64,000 nt of DNA from Streptantibioticus_C sp963761325 (GCA_963761325.1 CAVXGZ010000001.1:62001-126000), one strand, 5' to 3'; shown: positions 9,199 to 19,430, counted from the first letter of the stretch. A program made the numbers and translations. The notes: generated by a model from the sequence alone, not told the origin.

Positions 9199-10314
9199 TT
9201 GACGGAAACCACAGGGCACGCGGCGGGACCACGGCTGCGGGCGGTGCTGGACGGCATCCCCGTCTACAAGCCGGGCCGGCCCGCGGTGGGCGGCGAGGGC
9301 CCCGCCTACAAGCTGTCCTCCAACGAGAACCCCTACCCGCCGCTGCCCGGTGTGCTGGAGGCGGCCACCGCCGCGGCCGGCACCTTCCACCGCTACCCGG
9401 ACCTGGCCTGTGCCGGGCTGACCGCGGAGCTGGCGAAGCGCTTCGACGTGCCCGAGAGCCACCTGGCGACCGGCACCGGCTCGGTCGGCGTCGCCCAGCA
9501 GCTGATCCAGGCGACCTCCGGGCCCGGCGACGAGGTGATGTACGCCTGGCGGTCCTTCGAGGCGTACCCGATCATCACCCGGATCTCCGGCGCCGCCGCG
9601 GTCCAGGTCCCGCTGACCGAGGGCGAGGTGCACGACCTCGACGCGATGGCCGCCGCGATCACCCCGCGCACCCGGCTGGTCTTCGTGTGCAACCCCAACA
9701 ACCCCACCGGCACCGCCGTGCGGCGGGCCGAGCTCGAACGGTTCCTCGACCGGGTGCCCTCCGACGTGCTCGTGGTGCTCGACGAGGCGTACCGCGAGTT
9801 CATCCGCGACCCCGAGGTCCCGGACGGCGTGGAGCTCTACCGCGACCGCCCCAACGTCTGCGTCCTGCGCACCTTCTCCAAGGCGTACGGGCTGGCGGGC
9901 CTGCGGGTCGGCTTCGCCGTCGCGCACGAGCCGGTGGCCGCCGCGCTGCGCAAGACCGCGGTGCCGTTCGGCGTCAGCCAGCTCGCCCAGGACGCGGCGG
10001 TCGCCTCGCTGCGCGCCGAGGAGGCCCTGCTGGTCCGGGTCGAGGCGCTGGTCGGCGAACGGGCCCGGGTCGCCGCCGGGCTGGCCGCACAGGGCTGGAC
10101 GGTCCCGGCGAGCGAGGCCAACTTCGTCTGGCTGCGGCTGGGCGAGCGCACCACGCGGTTCGCCGCCGCCTGCGAGCGGGCCGGCGTGGTGGTCCGGCCG
10201 TTCGCCGGTGAGGGCGTGCGCGTCACGGTCGGCGAGACCGAGGCGAACGACCTCTTCCTGCGCGCCGCCGAGGACTTCCGCGCGGCGAACGGCCTGGACG
10301 ACCCAGGCGTCTGA
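9199..10314 (+). CDS. hisC: histidinol-phosphate aminotransferase
   Basis: A 371-residue fold-type I PLP enzyme that transaminates histidinol phosphate in histidine biosynthesis; some members also act on phenylalanine or tyrosine. I chose TTG 9199 because GAGGAGGA lies 6 bases upstream and the product (LTETTGHAAGPRLRAVLDGIP) has the family N-terminus; the frame extends further upstream only as non-coding sequence. Motifs: KLSSNENPYPPLPGVLEAA, FVCNPNNPTGTA, DEAYREF, and SKAYGLAGLRVG with the PLP-binding Lys. It is a stand-alone gene, not in a his operon. I recall a second hisC at the equivalent place (next to cydA) in Streptomyces coelicolor. A near-perfect hairpin separates it from cydA. Confidence 0.92.
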   Translation: MTETTGHAAGPRLRAVLDGIPVYKPGRPAVGGEGPAYKLSSNENPYPPLPGVLEAATAAAGTFHRYPDLACAGLTAELAKRFDVPESHLATGTGSVGVAQQLIQATSGPGDEVMYAWRSFEAYPIITRISGAAAVQVPLTEGEVHDLDAMAAAITPRTRLVFVCNPNNPTGTAVRRAELERFLDRVPSDVLVVLDEAYREFIRDPEVPDGVELYRDRPNVCVLRTFSKAYGLAGLRVGFAVAHEPVAAALRKTAVPFGVSQLAQDAAVASLRAEEALLVRVEALVGERARVAAGLAAQGWTVPASEANFVWLRLGERTTRFAAACERAGVVVRPFAGEGVRVTVGETEANDLFLRAAEDFRAANGLDDPGV

Positions 10315-10395
10315 GCCGCCCGGCCGGGGAGATCCCGGCCACACCAGGGGCGGCCGGACCGGTTGCGGGACAGGCCCCCGACCGCTCGAACGACC

Positions 10396-10434
10396 CGATG
10401 GGGCACGCCGGTTGGCGTGCCCCATCGGCGTTTT
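10396..10434 (+). terminator. strong intrinsic terminator after hisC
   Basis: A perfect 14-bp stem (CGATGGGGCACGCC / GGCGTGCCCCATCG) with a GGTT loop, followed by GGCGTTTT. It isolates hisC transcription from the Rex-controlled cyd operon. Confidence 0.93.
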
Positions 10435-10456
10435 CCGGTCCGGGTGCGGCGAAGCC

Positions 10457-10472
10457 TGTGAAAGGTGTCACA
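10457..10472 (+). promoter_or_regulatory. second, imperfect Rex-like site upstream of cydA
   Basis: TGTGAAAGGTGTCACA has the 6-4-6 Rex geometry with one mismatch between arms (TGTGAA versus the complement TGTGAC). It lies 65 bp upstream of the perfect operator. It could be a weaker site or chance. Confidence 0.45.
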
Positions 10473-10521
10473 TACCCGTGCGTACCAGGCGCTTCGTCCC
10501 CGGGGTCATAATGCTTGTGAA

Positions 10522-10537
10522 TGTGAACGCATTCACA
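10522..10537 (+). promoter_or_regulatory. Rex operator (ROP) of the cyd operon
   Basis: TGTGAACGCATTCACA is a perfect 6-4-6 inverted repeat matching the Streptomyces Rex operator that I recall (TGTGAAC-N3-TTCACA). It lies 64 bp before the cydA start. It overlaps a second palindrome, CTTGTGAATG/CATTCACAAG at 10514-10539. Rex is the NADH/NAD sensor that represses cydABCD under high respiration and releases it when oxygen is short. Confidence 0.92.
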
Positions 10538-10600
10538 AGCTCCGTTTCGGGTGGGCATACGACCCGATCCGACCCGGTTCCGTATCGAAGGAGGCGCGAC

Positions 10601-12265
10601 GTGGACCTGGCACTGGCCCCGGAGTCGCTGGCGCGCTGGCAGTTCGGCATCACGACCGTCTACCACTTCCTGTTCATCCCGCTGACGATCAGCCTGTCGG
10701 CGATCACCGCGGGGCTGGAGACCGCGTGGGTGCGCACCGGCCGGGAGAAGTACTTCCACGCCACCCGGTTCTGGGGAAAGCTCTTCCTGATCAACATCGC
10801 GATGGGCGTGGTCACCGGCATCGTCCAGGAGTTCCAGTTCGGCATGAACTGGTCCGCCTACTCGCGGTTCGTCGGCGACGTCTTCGGAGCACCGCTCGCG
10901 ATGGAGGCGCTGATCGCCTTCTTCTTCGAGTCCACGTTCATCGGACTGTGGATCTTCGGCTGGGACCGGCTGCCGCGCAAGGCGCACTGCGCGTGCATGT
11001 GGATCGTCTCGGTCGGCACCGTGCTGTCCGCCTACTTCATCCTGGCCGCCAACTCCTGGATGCAGCACCCGACCGGCTACGTGCTCGACCCGCACACCCA
11101 CCGGGCCGAGTTGACCAGCATCATGGCGGTGCTGACCCAGAACACCACGCTGGTGCAGGGCGCCCACACCCTCACCGCGTCCTTCCTGACCGGTGCGGCC
11201 TTCGTGGTGGGCGTCTCCTCGTTCCACCTGTGGCGGGCCAGGCGCCGCACGGCGGCCGGTCAGCGGCCGTCGCAGGCCGACGCGCGGCGGATCGGCGTGA
11301 TGCGCAGCTCGCTGCGGACCGGACTGGTGCTCGCGGTGGTGGCCGGCCTCGGCGTCGCGGTCAGCGGCGACGCGCTGGGCAAGGTGATGTTCGAGCAGCA
11401 GCCGATGAAGATGGCCGCCGCCGAGGCGCTGTGGGACACCAGCTCGCCGGCGCCCTTCTCGGTCTTCGCGGTCGGCGACGTCAGCCGCGGCCACAACACG
11501 GTGGAGCTGTCCGTCCCCGGCCTGCTGTCCTTCCTCGCGCACGACGACTTCCACCAGTCGGTGCCCGGCATCAACGACGTCGCCAAGCAGGAGGCGGCCC
11601 GGTTCGGCGGCTCGCCCAAGGAGTACGTGCCGGACATCTTCGTGACGTTCTGGGGCTTCCGGCTGATGATCGGCTTCGGGATGGCCTCGGCCGCCGCGGG
11701 GGCGATCGGGCTGTGGACCACCCGCAGGCGCCGCGCGCTCGACCCGCGGTTCCGCACCGCGCCGGACGAGGTGCCCCGGCTGATGCTGACCCGGCGGCGC
11801 GAACTGGGCCCGACGGCCACCAAGTGGTCCTGGCGCATCGGCATCCTCACCATGGGCTTCCCGCTGCTCGCCAACTCCTTCGGCTGGGTCTTCACCGAGA
11901 TGGGCCGACAGCCCTGGGTGGTCTACGGCCTGATGAGGACCCGCGACGCGGCCTCCCCGGGCGTCGGCACCGCCGAGGTGGCCGTCTCGCTCACCGTCTT
12001 CACCCTGCTCTACGCGGCCCTCGCGGTGGTCGAGGTGCGGCTGATGGCCCGCTACGCCTCGGCCGGCCCGTCCACCGACGAGGTCCCGCCGCCGCCCGTG
12101 CTGCTGCGCCCCGCGCGGGGGACCGCACCGGCCGGCCGGACGGACGCCGGGGCAGCGGAAGCCGGAGCGGGAGCCGGGCCGGGCGGCGCGGACGGCGCGC
12201 CGGCACCGGACGGCGACGGCGCGTGCGACGCCGAGTCCGACCAACCGATGATCTTCGCCTACTGA
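10601..12265 (+). CDS. cydA: cytochrome bd ubiquinol oxidase subunit I
   Basis: A 554-residue membrane protein from GTG 10601 with GAAGGAGG 7 bases upstream; longer upstream frames run through the Rex operator and are not coding. It is the catalytic subunit of the high-affinity terminal oxidase that oxidises quinol and reduces oxygen. Visible signatures are RWQFGITTVYHFLFIPLT with an N-terminal heme-ligand His, FFESTFIGLWIFGWDRLPR, and GWVFTEMGRQPWVVYG, the GRQPW motif near the heme b558 Met and quinol site. The C-terminal 60 residues are Ala/Gly/Pro-rich and probably disordered. First gene of cydA-cydB-cydCD, 13 bp before cydB, under Rex control. Confidence 0.97.
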   Translation: MDLALAPESLARWQFGITTVYHFLFIPLTISLSAITAGLETAWVRTGREKYFHATRFWGKLFLINIAMGVVTGIVQEFQFGMNWSAYSRFVGDVFGAPLAMEALIAFFFESTFIGLWIFGWDRLPRKAHCACMWIVSVGTVLSAYFILAANSWMQHPTGYVLDPHTHRAELTSIMAVLTQNTTLVQGAHTLTASFLTGAAFVVGVSSFHLWRARRRTAAGQRPSQADARRIGVMRSSLRTGLVLAVVAGLGVAVSGDALGKVMFEQQPMKMAAAEALWDTSSPAPFSVFAVGDVSRGHNTVELSVPGLLSFLAHDDFHQSVPGINDVAKQEAARFGGSPKEYVPDIFVTFWGFRLMIGFGMASAAAGAIGLWTTRRRRALDPRFRTAPDEVPRLMLTRRRELGPTATKWSWRIGILTMGFPLLANSFGWVFTEMGRQPWVVYGLMRTRDAASPGVGTAEVAVSLTVFTLLYAALAVVEVRLMARYASAGPSTDEVPPPPVLLRPARGTAPAGRTDAGAAEAGAGAGPGGADGAPAPDGDGACDAESDQPMIFAY

Positions 12266-12278
12266 GCCGGAGGAACCC

Positions 12279-13280
<1,002 letters not shown>

Positions 13281-13300
13281 CCCGGGCGGCCCGCCCCGCC

Positions 13301-13324
13301 GAACCCGAACCCGAACCCGAACCC
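13301..13324 (+). repeat. four tandem copies of GAACCC
   Basis: A perfect 6-bp tandem repeat (x4) in the cydB-cydCD spacer, continuing as degenerate CAACCTCCGAACCCCC. It may vary by replication slippage and could change the spacing between the two genes. Confidence 0.8.
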
Positions 13325-13361
13325 CAACCTCCGAACCCCCGGACCGTCGAAGGAGACCGCC

Positions 13362-16300
13362 GTGCGACCAGTCGACCCGCGCCTGCTGCGGTACGCCAGG
13401 GGCAGCCGCGTCTTCCTGGCCGCGGCGACCGGCCTCGGCCTGGCCGGGGCGGTGCTGGTCGTCGGGCAGGCGATGCTGGTCGCCCACATCGTGGTGGACG
13501 CCTTCCAGCGCCGGCAGGGCACCGCCCGCCTGCTGCCGGACCTCCTCCTGCTCGCCGCCGTCTTCCTCGGCCGCGCGGTCGTCGACTGGCTGACCGAGCT
13601 CACCGCGCACCGCACCAGCGCGGCGGTCAAGTCCGAGCTGCGGCGCCGGCTGCTGGAGCGCGCGGTGCGGCTCGGGCCCGGCTGGCTGTCGGGCCGGCGC
13701 ACCGGCGAGCTGACCACGCTGGCGGTGCGCGGCATCGACGCGCTCGACGACTACTTCGCGCGCTACCTGCCGCAACTCGCCCTCGCGGTGGTCGTGCCGG
13801 CCGTGGTGCTCGCCCGGATCACCACCGCCGACTGGCGGTCGGCCCTGGTGATCGCGCTGACGCTGCCGTTGATCCCGGTGTTCATGGCGCTCATCGGCTG
13901 GTACACCGAGGCCCGCACGGCCCGGCAGTGGCGGCTGCTCGCGCGGCTGTCCGGACACTTCCTGGACGTGGTGACCGGCCTGCCCACGCTCAAGGTCTTC
14001 GGCCGGGCCAAGGCGCAGGCCGCCTCCGTCCGCCGGGTCACCGACGCGTACCGGCGGGCCACGCTCGGCACGCTGCGGATCGCCTTCCTCTCCTCCTTCG
14101 CGCTGGAACTGCTCTCGACCCTGTCGGTCGCCCTGGTCGCGGTGGGCATCGGCTTCCGCCTGGTGGACGGCGGACTCGACCTGCGCACCGGGCTGCTGGT
14201 GCTGGTGCTCGCCCCGGAGGCGTACCTGCCGCTGCGCCAGGTCGGCGCGCGCTTCCACGCGGCGGCCGAGGGACTGGCCGCCGCCGACGAGGTGTTCGCG
14301 ATCCTGGAGACCGAGCCGCCGGCCGCCGGCACCGTGCCCGCCCCCGACCCGCGCACCGCGACCCTGGAGATCGACGGACCGGTCGTGCGTCACCAGGGCA
14401 GGGCGCGGCCGTCCCTGGCGGGGACGAGCTTCACCGTCTCCCCCGGCGAGACGGTGGCGCTCGTCGGCCCGTCGGGCGCGGGCAAGACGACGCTGCTGGC
14501 GGCGCTGCTCGGCTTCGTGCGGCCGGCGGCCGGCGGTATTCGCGTCGACGGCATCGATCTCACCTCCCTCGATCTCGACGGCTGGCGGCGCCAGATCGCC
14601 TGGGTCCCCCAGCACCCCTTCCTCTTCGCCGGCTCCGTCGCGGACAACGTGCGCCTCGCCCGCCCGGACGCGACCGACGAAGAGGTCACCGGGGCGCTCC
14701 GCGACGCGGACGCCCTCGACTTCGTCAACAGCCTGTCACGGGGCACTGACACTCCGCTCGGCGAGGACGGCGCGGGCCTGTCGGCCGGGCAGCGCCAACG
14801 GATCGCGCTGGCCCGCGCGTTCCTCGCCGACCGCCCGCTGCTCCTGCTCGACGAGCCGACCGCCGGGCTCGACGGCGGCACCGAGGCGGCCGTGGTGGAC
14901 GCGGTGCGGCGGCTCGCGGCGGGCCGCACGGTGATCCTGGTCGTCCACCGGCCCGCGCTGCTCGCCCTGGCCGACCGGGTGGTGCGGATGGCGGCGCCGG
15001 AGCCGGCCGGATCCGAACCGGCCGCGCCCGACGGCGGGATCAGCCGGCCGGAGACCGAGGCGCGCGGCGGTGCCGGGCGCCTGCCCGGCGGCGTGCCTAC
15101 CGCGGTGCCCGGCGGCGCGGAGCCGGCCGGCCTCGTCACGGAGCCGGTGGCGCGGCCGGCCGGGCGGTCCGGCGGGTCGCCGCTGGGCCGGGTGCGGCGG
15201 CTCGCGCGACCGCTGCGCGGCCGGTTCGTGCTGGCGCTGGCGCTCGGCGCGCTGGCGACGGCGAGCGCGATCGGCCTGCTCGCGGTGTCCGGCTGGCTGA
15301 TCTCGCGGGCGGCCCAGCACCCGCCCGTGCTCTACCTGCTGGTGGCGACCACCGCCACCAGGGCGTTCGGCGTGGGGCGTTCGGTCTTCCGGTACGCCGA
15401 GCGGCTGGTCTCGCACGACGCGGTGCTGCGCTCGCTGGCCGATCTGCGGGCCGCCGTCTTCCGACGGCTGGAGCGGCTGGCGCCCGCCGGGCTGCGCGGG
15501 ACGCGGCGCGGCGACGTGCTGTCGCGGCTGGTGGCCGACGTCGACTCGCTCCAGGAGTACTTCCTGCGCTGGCTGCTGCCGGTCGGCGCCGCGGCCGTGG
15601 TGGGCTGCGCCGCGGTGGGCTTCGTGTGGTGGCTGCTGCCGGCGGCCGGCGCGGTGCTGGCCGCCGGGTTGCTGGCGGCGGGCGCCGGGGTGCCGGCGCT
15701 CACCGCGGCGCTCTCCCGGCGGACCGCGTCCGCCCTCGCCCCCTCGCGGGGCCGGCTGTCCACCGAGGTGGTCGATCTGCTGTCCGGCACCGCGGAGTTG
15801 ACGGTCACCGGCGCGCTGCGGCGGCGGCTCGGGGCGGTGGCGGCGGCCGACCGGGTGCTCACCGCGCTCGCGGCCCGGTCCGCCGCGACCACCGCGCTGG
15901 CGTCCGGCCTGGTCACCCTGGTCACCGGGCTGACGGTGGCGGGCGCCGGCTACGCGGGCGTGGCGGCGGTCGCGGCCGGGCGGCTGCCCGGGGTCGAACT
16001 GGCCGTCGTCGTGCTGACCCCGCTCGCCGCGTTCGAGGCGGTCGCCGCGCTCCCGCTCGCCGTCGTGCACCGGCAGCGCGGCCGGCGCTCCGCGCAGCGG
16101 ATCCAGGAGGTGCTGGACGCGCCGGCCCCGGTCCGCGAACCGGAACGCCCCGAGATCCCGCCCGCGTCGCCGTTCCCGGTGACGCTGGACGGCGTGACCG
16201 TGCGGCACGAGGCGTCCGGACCGCCCGCGCTGGACGGGGTGTCGCTGACGCTCGGCGCGGGGCGGCGGATCGCGGTGGTCGGGCCGTCCGGCGCCGGCAA

Positions 16301-16937
16301 GACGACGCTGGCGCTGACGCTGCTGCGGTTCGTGGAACCGGAATCCGGTGCGTATCTGCTGGGCGGCACCCCGGCGCCGCGGCTGGCCGGGGACGCGGTG
16401 CGCGGCTTCGTCGGGCTGTGCGCGCAGGACGCCCACGTCTTCGACAGCACCCTGCGCGAGAACCTGCGGCTGGCCCGGCCGCAGGCGTCGGAGCGGGACC
16501 TGCGCGCCGCGCTCGACGCCGCACGGCTGCTCGGCTGGGTCGACGCGCTGCCGCGCGGTCTGGACACCTTCGTCGGAGAGCACGGCGCGCGGCTGTCGGG
16601 CGGCCAGCGCCAGCGGCTCGCGCTGGCCCGGGCGCTGCTGGCCGACTTCCCGGTCCTGGTGCTCGACGAGCCGGCCGAGCACCTGGACCTGCCCACCGCC
16701 GACGCCCTCACCGCCGACCTGCTGCGCGCCACGGCCGGCCGCACCACGCTGCTCGTCACGCACCGCCTCGCCGCGCTGTCCGCCCCCGGCGCGGTCGACG
16801 AGATCGTGGTGCTGGACGCGGGCCGGGTGGTGCAGCGCGGCGGTCATGCGGAGCTGGCGGCGGCCCCGGGACCGTTCCGCCGGATGCTGGAGACCGAACG
16901 CGCGGGGGAGGCGGTGCCGGCCGGCGCGGTCGGCTGA
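13362..16937 (+). CDS. cydCD: CydD-CydC fused ABC exporter for cytochrome bd assembly
   Basis: A 1191-residue fusion of the two half-transporters (CydD then CydC) that are separate in proteobacteria. CydDC exports glutathione or cysteine and heme-related reductants needed for cytochrome bd maturation in E. coli; the cargo in actinobacteria, which use mycothiol, is unproven. Each half has six membrane helices and a nucleotide-binding domain. Walker A GPSGAGKTT occurs at about residues 367 and 972, with signatures LSAGQRQRIALARAF and LSGGQRQRLALARAL and Walker B sequences LLLLDEPTAGLD and VLVLDEPAEHLD. A Pro/Ala-rich linker of about 60 residues joins the halves near residue 560. RBS AAGGAGA precedes GTG 13362. 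Confidence 0.95.
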   Translation: MRPVDPRLLRYARGSRVFLAAATGLGLAGAVLVVGQAMLVAHIVVDAFQRRQGTARLLPDLLLLAAVFLGRAVVDWLTELTAHRTSAAVKSELRRRLLERAVRLGPGWLSGRRTGELTTLAVRGIDALDDYFARYLPQLALAVVVPAVVLARITTADWRSALVIALTLPLIPVFMALIGWYTEARTARQWRLLARLSGHFLDVVTGLPTLKVFGRAKAQAASVRRVTDAYRRATLGTLRIAFLSSFALELLSTLSVALVAVGIGFRLVDGGLDLRTGLLVLVLAPEAYLPLRQVGARFHAAAEGLAAADEVFAILETEPPAAGTVPAPDPRTATLEIDGPVVRHQGRARPSLAGTSFTVSPGETVALVGPSGAGKTTLLAALLGFVRPAAGGIRVDGIDLTSLDLDGWRRQIAWVPQHPFLFAGSVADNVRLARPDATDEEVTGALRDADALDFVNSLSRGTDTPLGEDGAGLSAGQRQRIALARAFLADRPLLLLDEPTAGLDGGTEAAVVDAVRRLAAGRTVILVVHRPALLALADRVVRMAAPEPAGSEPAAPDGGISRPETEARGGAGRLPGGVPTAVPGGAEPAGLVTEPVARPAGRSGGSPLGRVRRLARPLRGRFVLALALGALATASAIGLLAVSGWLISRAAQHPPVLYLLVATTATRAFGVGRSVFRYAERLVSHDAVLRSLADLRAAVFRRLERLAPAGLRGTRRGDVLSRLVADVDSLQEYFLRWLLPVGAAAVVGCAAVGFVWWLLPAAGAVLAAGLLAAGAGVPALTAALSRRTASALAPSRGRLSTEVVDLLSGTAELTVTGALRRRLGAVAAADRVLTALAARSAATTALASGLVTLVTGLTVAGAGYAGVAAVAAGRLPGVELAVVVLTPLAAFEAVAALPLAVVHRQRGRRSAQRIQEVLDAPAPVREPERPEIPPASPFPVTLDGVTVRHEASGPPALDGVSLTLGAGRRIAVVGPSGAGKTTLALTLLRFVEPESGAYLLGGTPAPRLAGDAVRGFVGLCAQDAHVFDSTLRENLRLARPQASERDLRAALDAARLLGWVDALPRGLDTFVGEHGARLSGGQRQRLALARALLADFPVLVLDEPAEHLDLPTADALTADLLRATAGRTTLLVTHRLAALSAPGAVDEIVVLDAGRVVQRGGHAELAAAPGPFRRMLETERAGEAVPAGAVG

Positions 16938-16947
16938 CCTGCGGACC

Positions 16948-17820
16948 CTAGCGTCCGGCGAGGATGCGTTCGATGACCTGGGCGACGCCGTCGTCCTCGT
17001 TGGCGGCGGTGCGGTGGGTGGTGGCGGCCAGCACGGTGGGGTGGGCGTTGGCGACCGCGTAGGAGGTGCCGGCCCAGCGGAGCATCGCGAGATCGTTGGG
17101 CATGTCGCCGAACGCCACGACCTGGTCGGCGGTGATGCCCAGGCCGGCGCAACTGCGGGCGAGCGTGGTGGCCTTGCTGACGCCGGCCGCGCTGACCTCC
17201 AGCAGGGCGGACGGGCTGGAGCGGGTGAACTCGGCGTGCTCGCCGGCCACCGCGCGGGCGGTGGCGAGGAAGGCGTCCGGGTCGGCGCCCTCGTGCCGGG
17301 CGAGCAGCTTGAGCAGCGGCTGGTCGCACGCGTGCGCCAGCAGCTCCTCCAGCGGCGCGACCAGCGAGTCCGGGTTGGCCCACAGCGAGACGTACCCGGG
17401 TTCGTAGTGGAAGGAGCCGGCGCGCTCGATGGCGAAGCTCGTCCCCGGCACCGCCGCCCGCAACTCCCGCGCCACCCGCAGGGCGTCGCGCTCGTCGAGC
17501 GGGCTGCACGACAGCAGCAGGTCGCGGCGCAGGTCGTACACGGCGGCTCCGTTGGCGCAGATCGCCATGCCGTGCCGCGCGGTGTGCTCGGCGACGCCGT
17601 CCATCCAGCGGGCCGGCCGGCCGGTGACGAAGAAGACCTCGATGCCCGCCTCCTCGGCCGCCGAGAGCGCGGCGACGGTGCGTTCGGAGACCGTCTTGTC
17701 GTCGCGCAGCAGCGTGCCGTCCAGATCGGTGGCGATCAGCCGGGGCAGCGACGCCGGGGTGTGGACCGGCGCCGGCGGGCAGACCGGGGAAAGAGGGGAT
17801 GTTCCGTAAGTCGAGGTCAC
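16948..17820 (-). CDS. HAD-superfamily Cof-type phosphatase
   Basis: A 290-residue protein from GTG 17820 (VTSTYGTSPL); an ATG at 17847 is possible, and the frame further upstream is shadow sequence. HAD motif I is LIATDLDGTLLRDDKTVS, followed by AALSAAEEAGIEVFFVTGRPARW (motif II, Thr) and motif IV VVAFGDMPNDLAMLRWAGTSYAVANA, with a Cof-type cap between. Family members dephosphorylate sugar phosphates and other small metabolites; the substrate cannot be read from sequence. Its stop is 10 bp from the cydCD stop (convergent). It is divergent from sigK with a 284-bp shared upstream region. Confidence 0.93.
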   Translation of the reverse strand: MTSTYGTSPLSPVCPPAPVHTPASLPRLIATDLDGTLLRDDKTVSERTVAALSAAEEAGIEVFFVTGRPARWMDGVAEHTARHGMAICANGAAVYDLRRDLLLSCSPLDERDALRVARELRAAVPGTSFAIERAGSFHYEPGYVSLWANPDSLVAPLEELLAHACDQPLLKLLARHEGADPDAFLATARAVAGEHAEFTRSSPSALLEVSAAGVSKATTLARSCAGLGITADQVVAFGDMPNDLAMLRWAGTSYAVANAHPTVLAATTHRTAANEDDGVAQVIERILAGR

Positions 17821-18043
17821 GGCTCCATACTGGCCTACCGGGTGCATTGGCGTACGGAAGGGGCGCAAACCGGCCCACTCGTACGCTCCCGGTCCTTCCG
17901 CCCGTTCCCTTCCGGCGGCGCGGGACCGGCCCGCGGCCGCGGCGCACCACACGGTGCGTGGTCGTACCGGCGGGGCGTGTGGCACCGTGGGGAGCTCCGG
18001 AGCCGGGCGTCGAGACCGTTCTGGAACGACTTTCCGGTTCCGA

Positions 18044-18071
18044 CCAATCCCCGCGGGCGGCCGCTCCGAAT
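18044..18071 (+). promoter_or_regulatory. putative SigK-type ECF promoter of sigK-rskA
   Basis: CCAATCC at 18044-18050, a 15-bp spacer, and CCGAAT at 18066-18071. This closely resembles the mycobacterial SigK consensus as I recall it (CCATCC, 16-17 bp, CCGAAT) and implies autoregulation. Transcription would start near 18078, leaving a roughly 27-base leader with the GGAGG site of sigK. Confidence 0.72.
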
Positions 18072-18104
18072 GCTCGGTGAACACCACACTGCCCGGAGGT
18101 ACCC

Positions 18105-18692
18105 ATGCACGCGGCATCCCGCGGCGAACAGCTCGGGGCGCCGCGCCCCGGTGCCCTGGAGACCCTGATCGAACGGGTCTCCAGGGGAGACCAGGACGCC
18201 TTCGAGAGCGTCTACACAGCGGTGGCCGGCTCCGTACTCGGTCTGGTGCGCAGGGTGCTGCGCGATCCGGCCCAGTCGGAGGAGGTCGCCCAGGAGGTCC
18301 TGATCGAGGTCTGGCGGTCCGCCGCCCGGTTCGACGCGGGACAAGGCAGCGCCATGGCCTGGATCATGACGCTGGCGCATCGCCGTGCCGTGGACCGGGT
18401 GCGTTCCGCCCAGGCGTCGACCGACCGTGAGCTGCGCGCCGCGGTCCGCGACCACAGCCCGGCCTTCGACGAGGTCACCGAGCAGGTCGAGCGACGGCTG
18501 GAGCGCGAGCAGGTGCGCCGCTGCCTGGGCCAACTGACCGAACTGCAACGCGAGTCGGTGACCCTCGCTTACTACCGGGGCTGCACGTACCGTGAAACGG
18601 CCGACCTGCTCGGCGCTGCTCTCGGGACCGTCAAGACGCGGCTCCGTGACGGACTGATCCGGCTTCGCGACTGCCTGGGGGTGACCACATGA
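18105..18692 (+). CDS. sigK: ECF RNA polymerase sigma factor SigK
   Basis: A 195-residue ECF sigma factor from ATG 18105, with GGAGG 7 bases upstream. Region 2 reads GDQDAFESVYTAVAGSVLGLVRRVLRD, then EEVAQEVLIEVWRSAARFD and AMAWIMTLAHRRAVDRVR. Region 4 reads LTELQRESVTLAYYRGCTYRETADLLGAALGTVKTRLRDGL. The set resembles M. tuberculosis SigK, and the partner gene encodes an RskA-type anti-sigma factor whose start overlaps the sigK stop as ATGA. In mycobacteria SigK drives the ufaA1 lipid locus and the mpt70/mpt83 genes when RskA is inactivated. Here the same lipid gene set begins 3.5 kb downstream, and matching promoters are visible (18044-18071, 21205-21232, 22119-22146). Confidence 0.92.
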   Translation: MHAASRGEQLGAPRPGALETLIERVSRGDQDAFESVYTAVAGSVLGLVRRVLRDPAQSEEVAQEVLIEVWRSAARFDAGQGSAMAWIMTLAHRRAVDRVRSAQASTDRELRAAVRDHSPAFDEVTEQVERRLEREQVRRCLGQLTELQRESVTLAYYRGCTYRETADLLGAALGTVKTRLRDGLIRLRDCLGVTT

Positions 18693-19429
18693 CCGCCGAT
18701 CTCCACACACTTGCCGGTGCCTATGCGCTCAACGCGCTGTCACCGGACGAAGAGCGTGCGTTCGCCATACATGTCAAACAGTGCGCCGCTTGCGCGGGCG
18801 AGGTCTCCGAGTTCCGGGAGACCGCCGTCCGGCTGGCGCAGGCGGTCGCCGAGCGCCCGCCGCCCGCGATGCGCGACCGCGTGATGGCGATGATCCCGGA
18901 GACCAGGCAGCTTCCGCCGATCGGCCGGGACGCCGAGGTGATCCCGTTGCGCAGCCGCACCTGGCGGCAGCGGATGCCCTACCTCGCCGCCGCGGCCTGC
19001 CTGGTCGGCGCGGCGGTGGCCGGCGGCGTGGCGATCAACGCCGAGCACCAGGCCGACGCGGTGCGCAGCAGCACCCAGCAGCAGGCGTCCGCGGCGGCGG
19101 CGGTGCTGGCCGCCCCCGACGCCTCGTTCCACACCACCGCGGTGCACGGCGGCGGTCAGGCGACCGTGGTCACCTCCCGCAGCCTGGACCGGACGGCGAT
19201 CGTCTACCACGACCTGCCCACGCTGTCGGACGCCCGCGTCTACCAGCTCTGGTACAGCCGCGGCGGCACGATGCACTCGGCCGGGCTGCTCCGGACCGGC
19301 CACAACGGCACGATGGTGCTGACCGGTGACGCCCACGGCAGCAGCGCCGTCGGACTGACGGCCGAACCGCACGGCGGTTCCAAGCAGCCGACGACGTCAC
19401 CCCTGATGCTGGTTTCGATCCCGGCCTGA
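18689..19429 (+). CDS. rskA: anti-sigma-K factor RskA
   Basis: A 246-residue membrane anti-sigma factor whose ATG overlaps the sigK stop. The N-terminal zinc-associated anti-sigma domain has H28, C32 and C35 (AIHVKQCAACAGEV) after LAGAYALNALSPDEERAF. A single membrane helix follows near residues 95-113 (YLAAAACLVGAAVAGGVAIN). The extracytoplasmic RskA domain follows (SLDRTAIVYHDLPTLSDARVYQLWYSRGG, SSAVGLTAEPHGGSKQPTTSPLMLVSIPA). RskA binds SigK at the membrane. Mycobacterial RskA is released by regulated proteolysis, and SigK itself has been reported to be redox sensitive. A 21-bp hairpin follows directly. Confidence 0.93.
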   Translation: MTADLHTLAGAYALNALSPDEERAFAIHVKQCAACAGEVSEFRETAVRLAQAVAERPPPAMRDRVMAMIPETRQLPPIGRDAEVIPLRSRTWRQRMPYLAAAACLVGAAVAGGVAINAEHQADAVRSSTQQQASAAAAVLAAPDASFHTTAVHGGGQATVVTSRSLDRTAIVYHDLPTLSDARVYQLWYSRGGTMHSAGLLRTGHNGTMVLTGDAHGSSAVGLTAEPHGGSKQPTTSPLMLVSIPA

Positions 19430-19430
19430 C

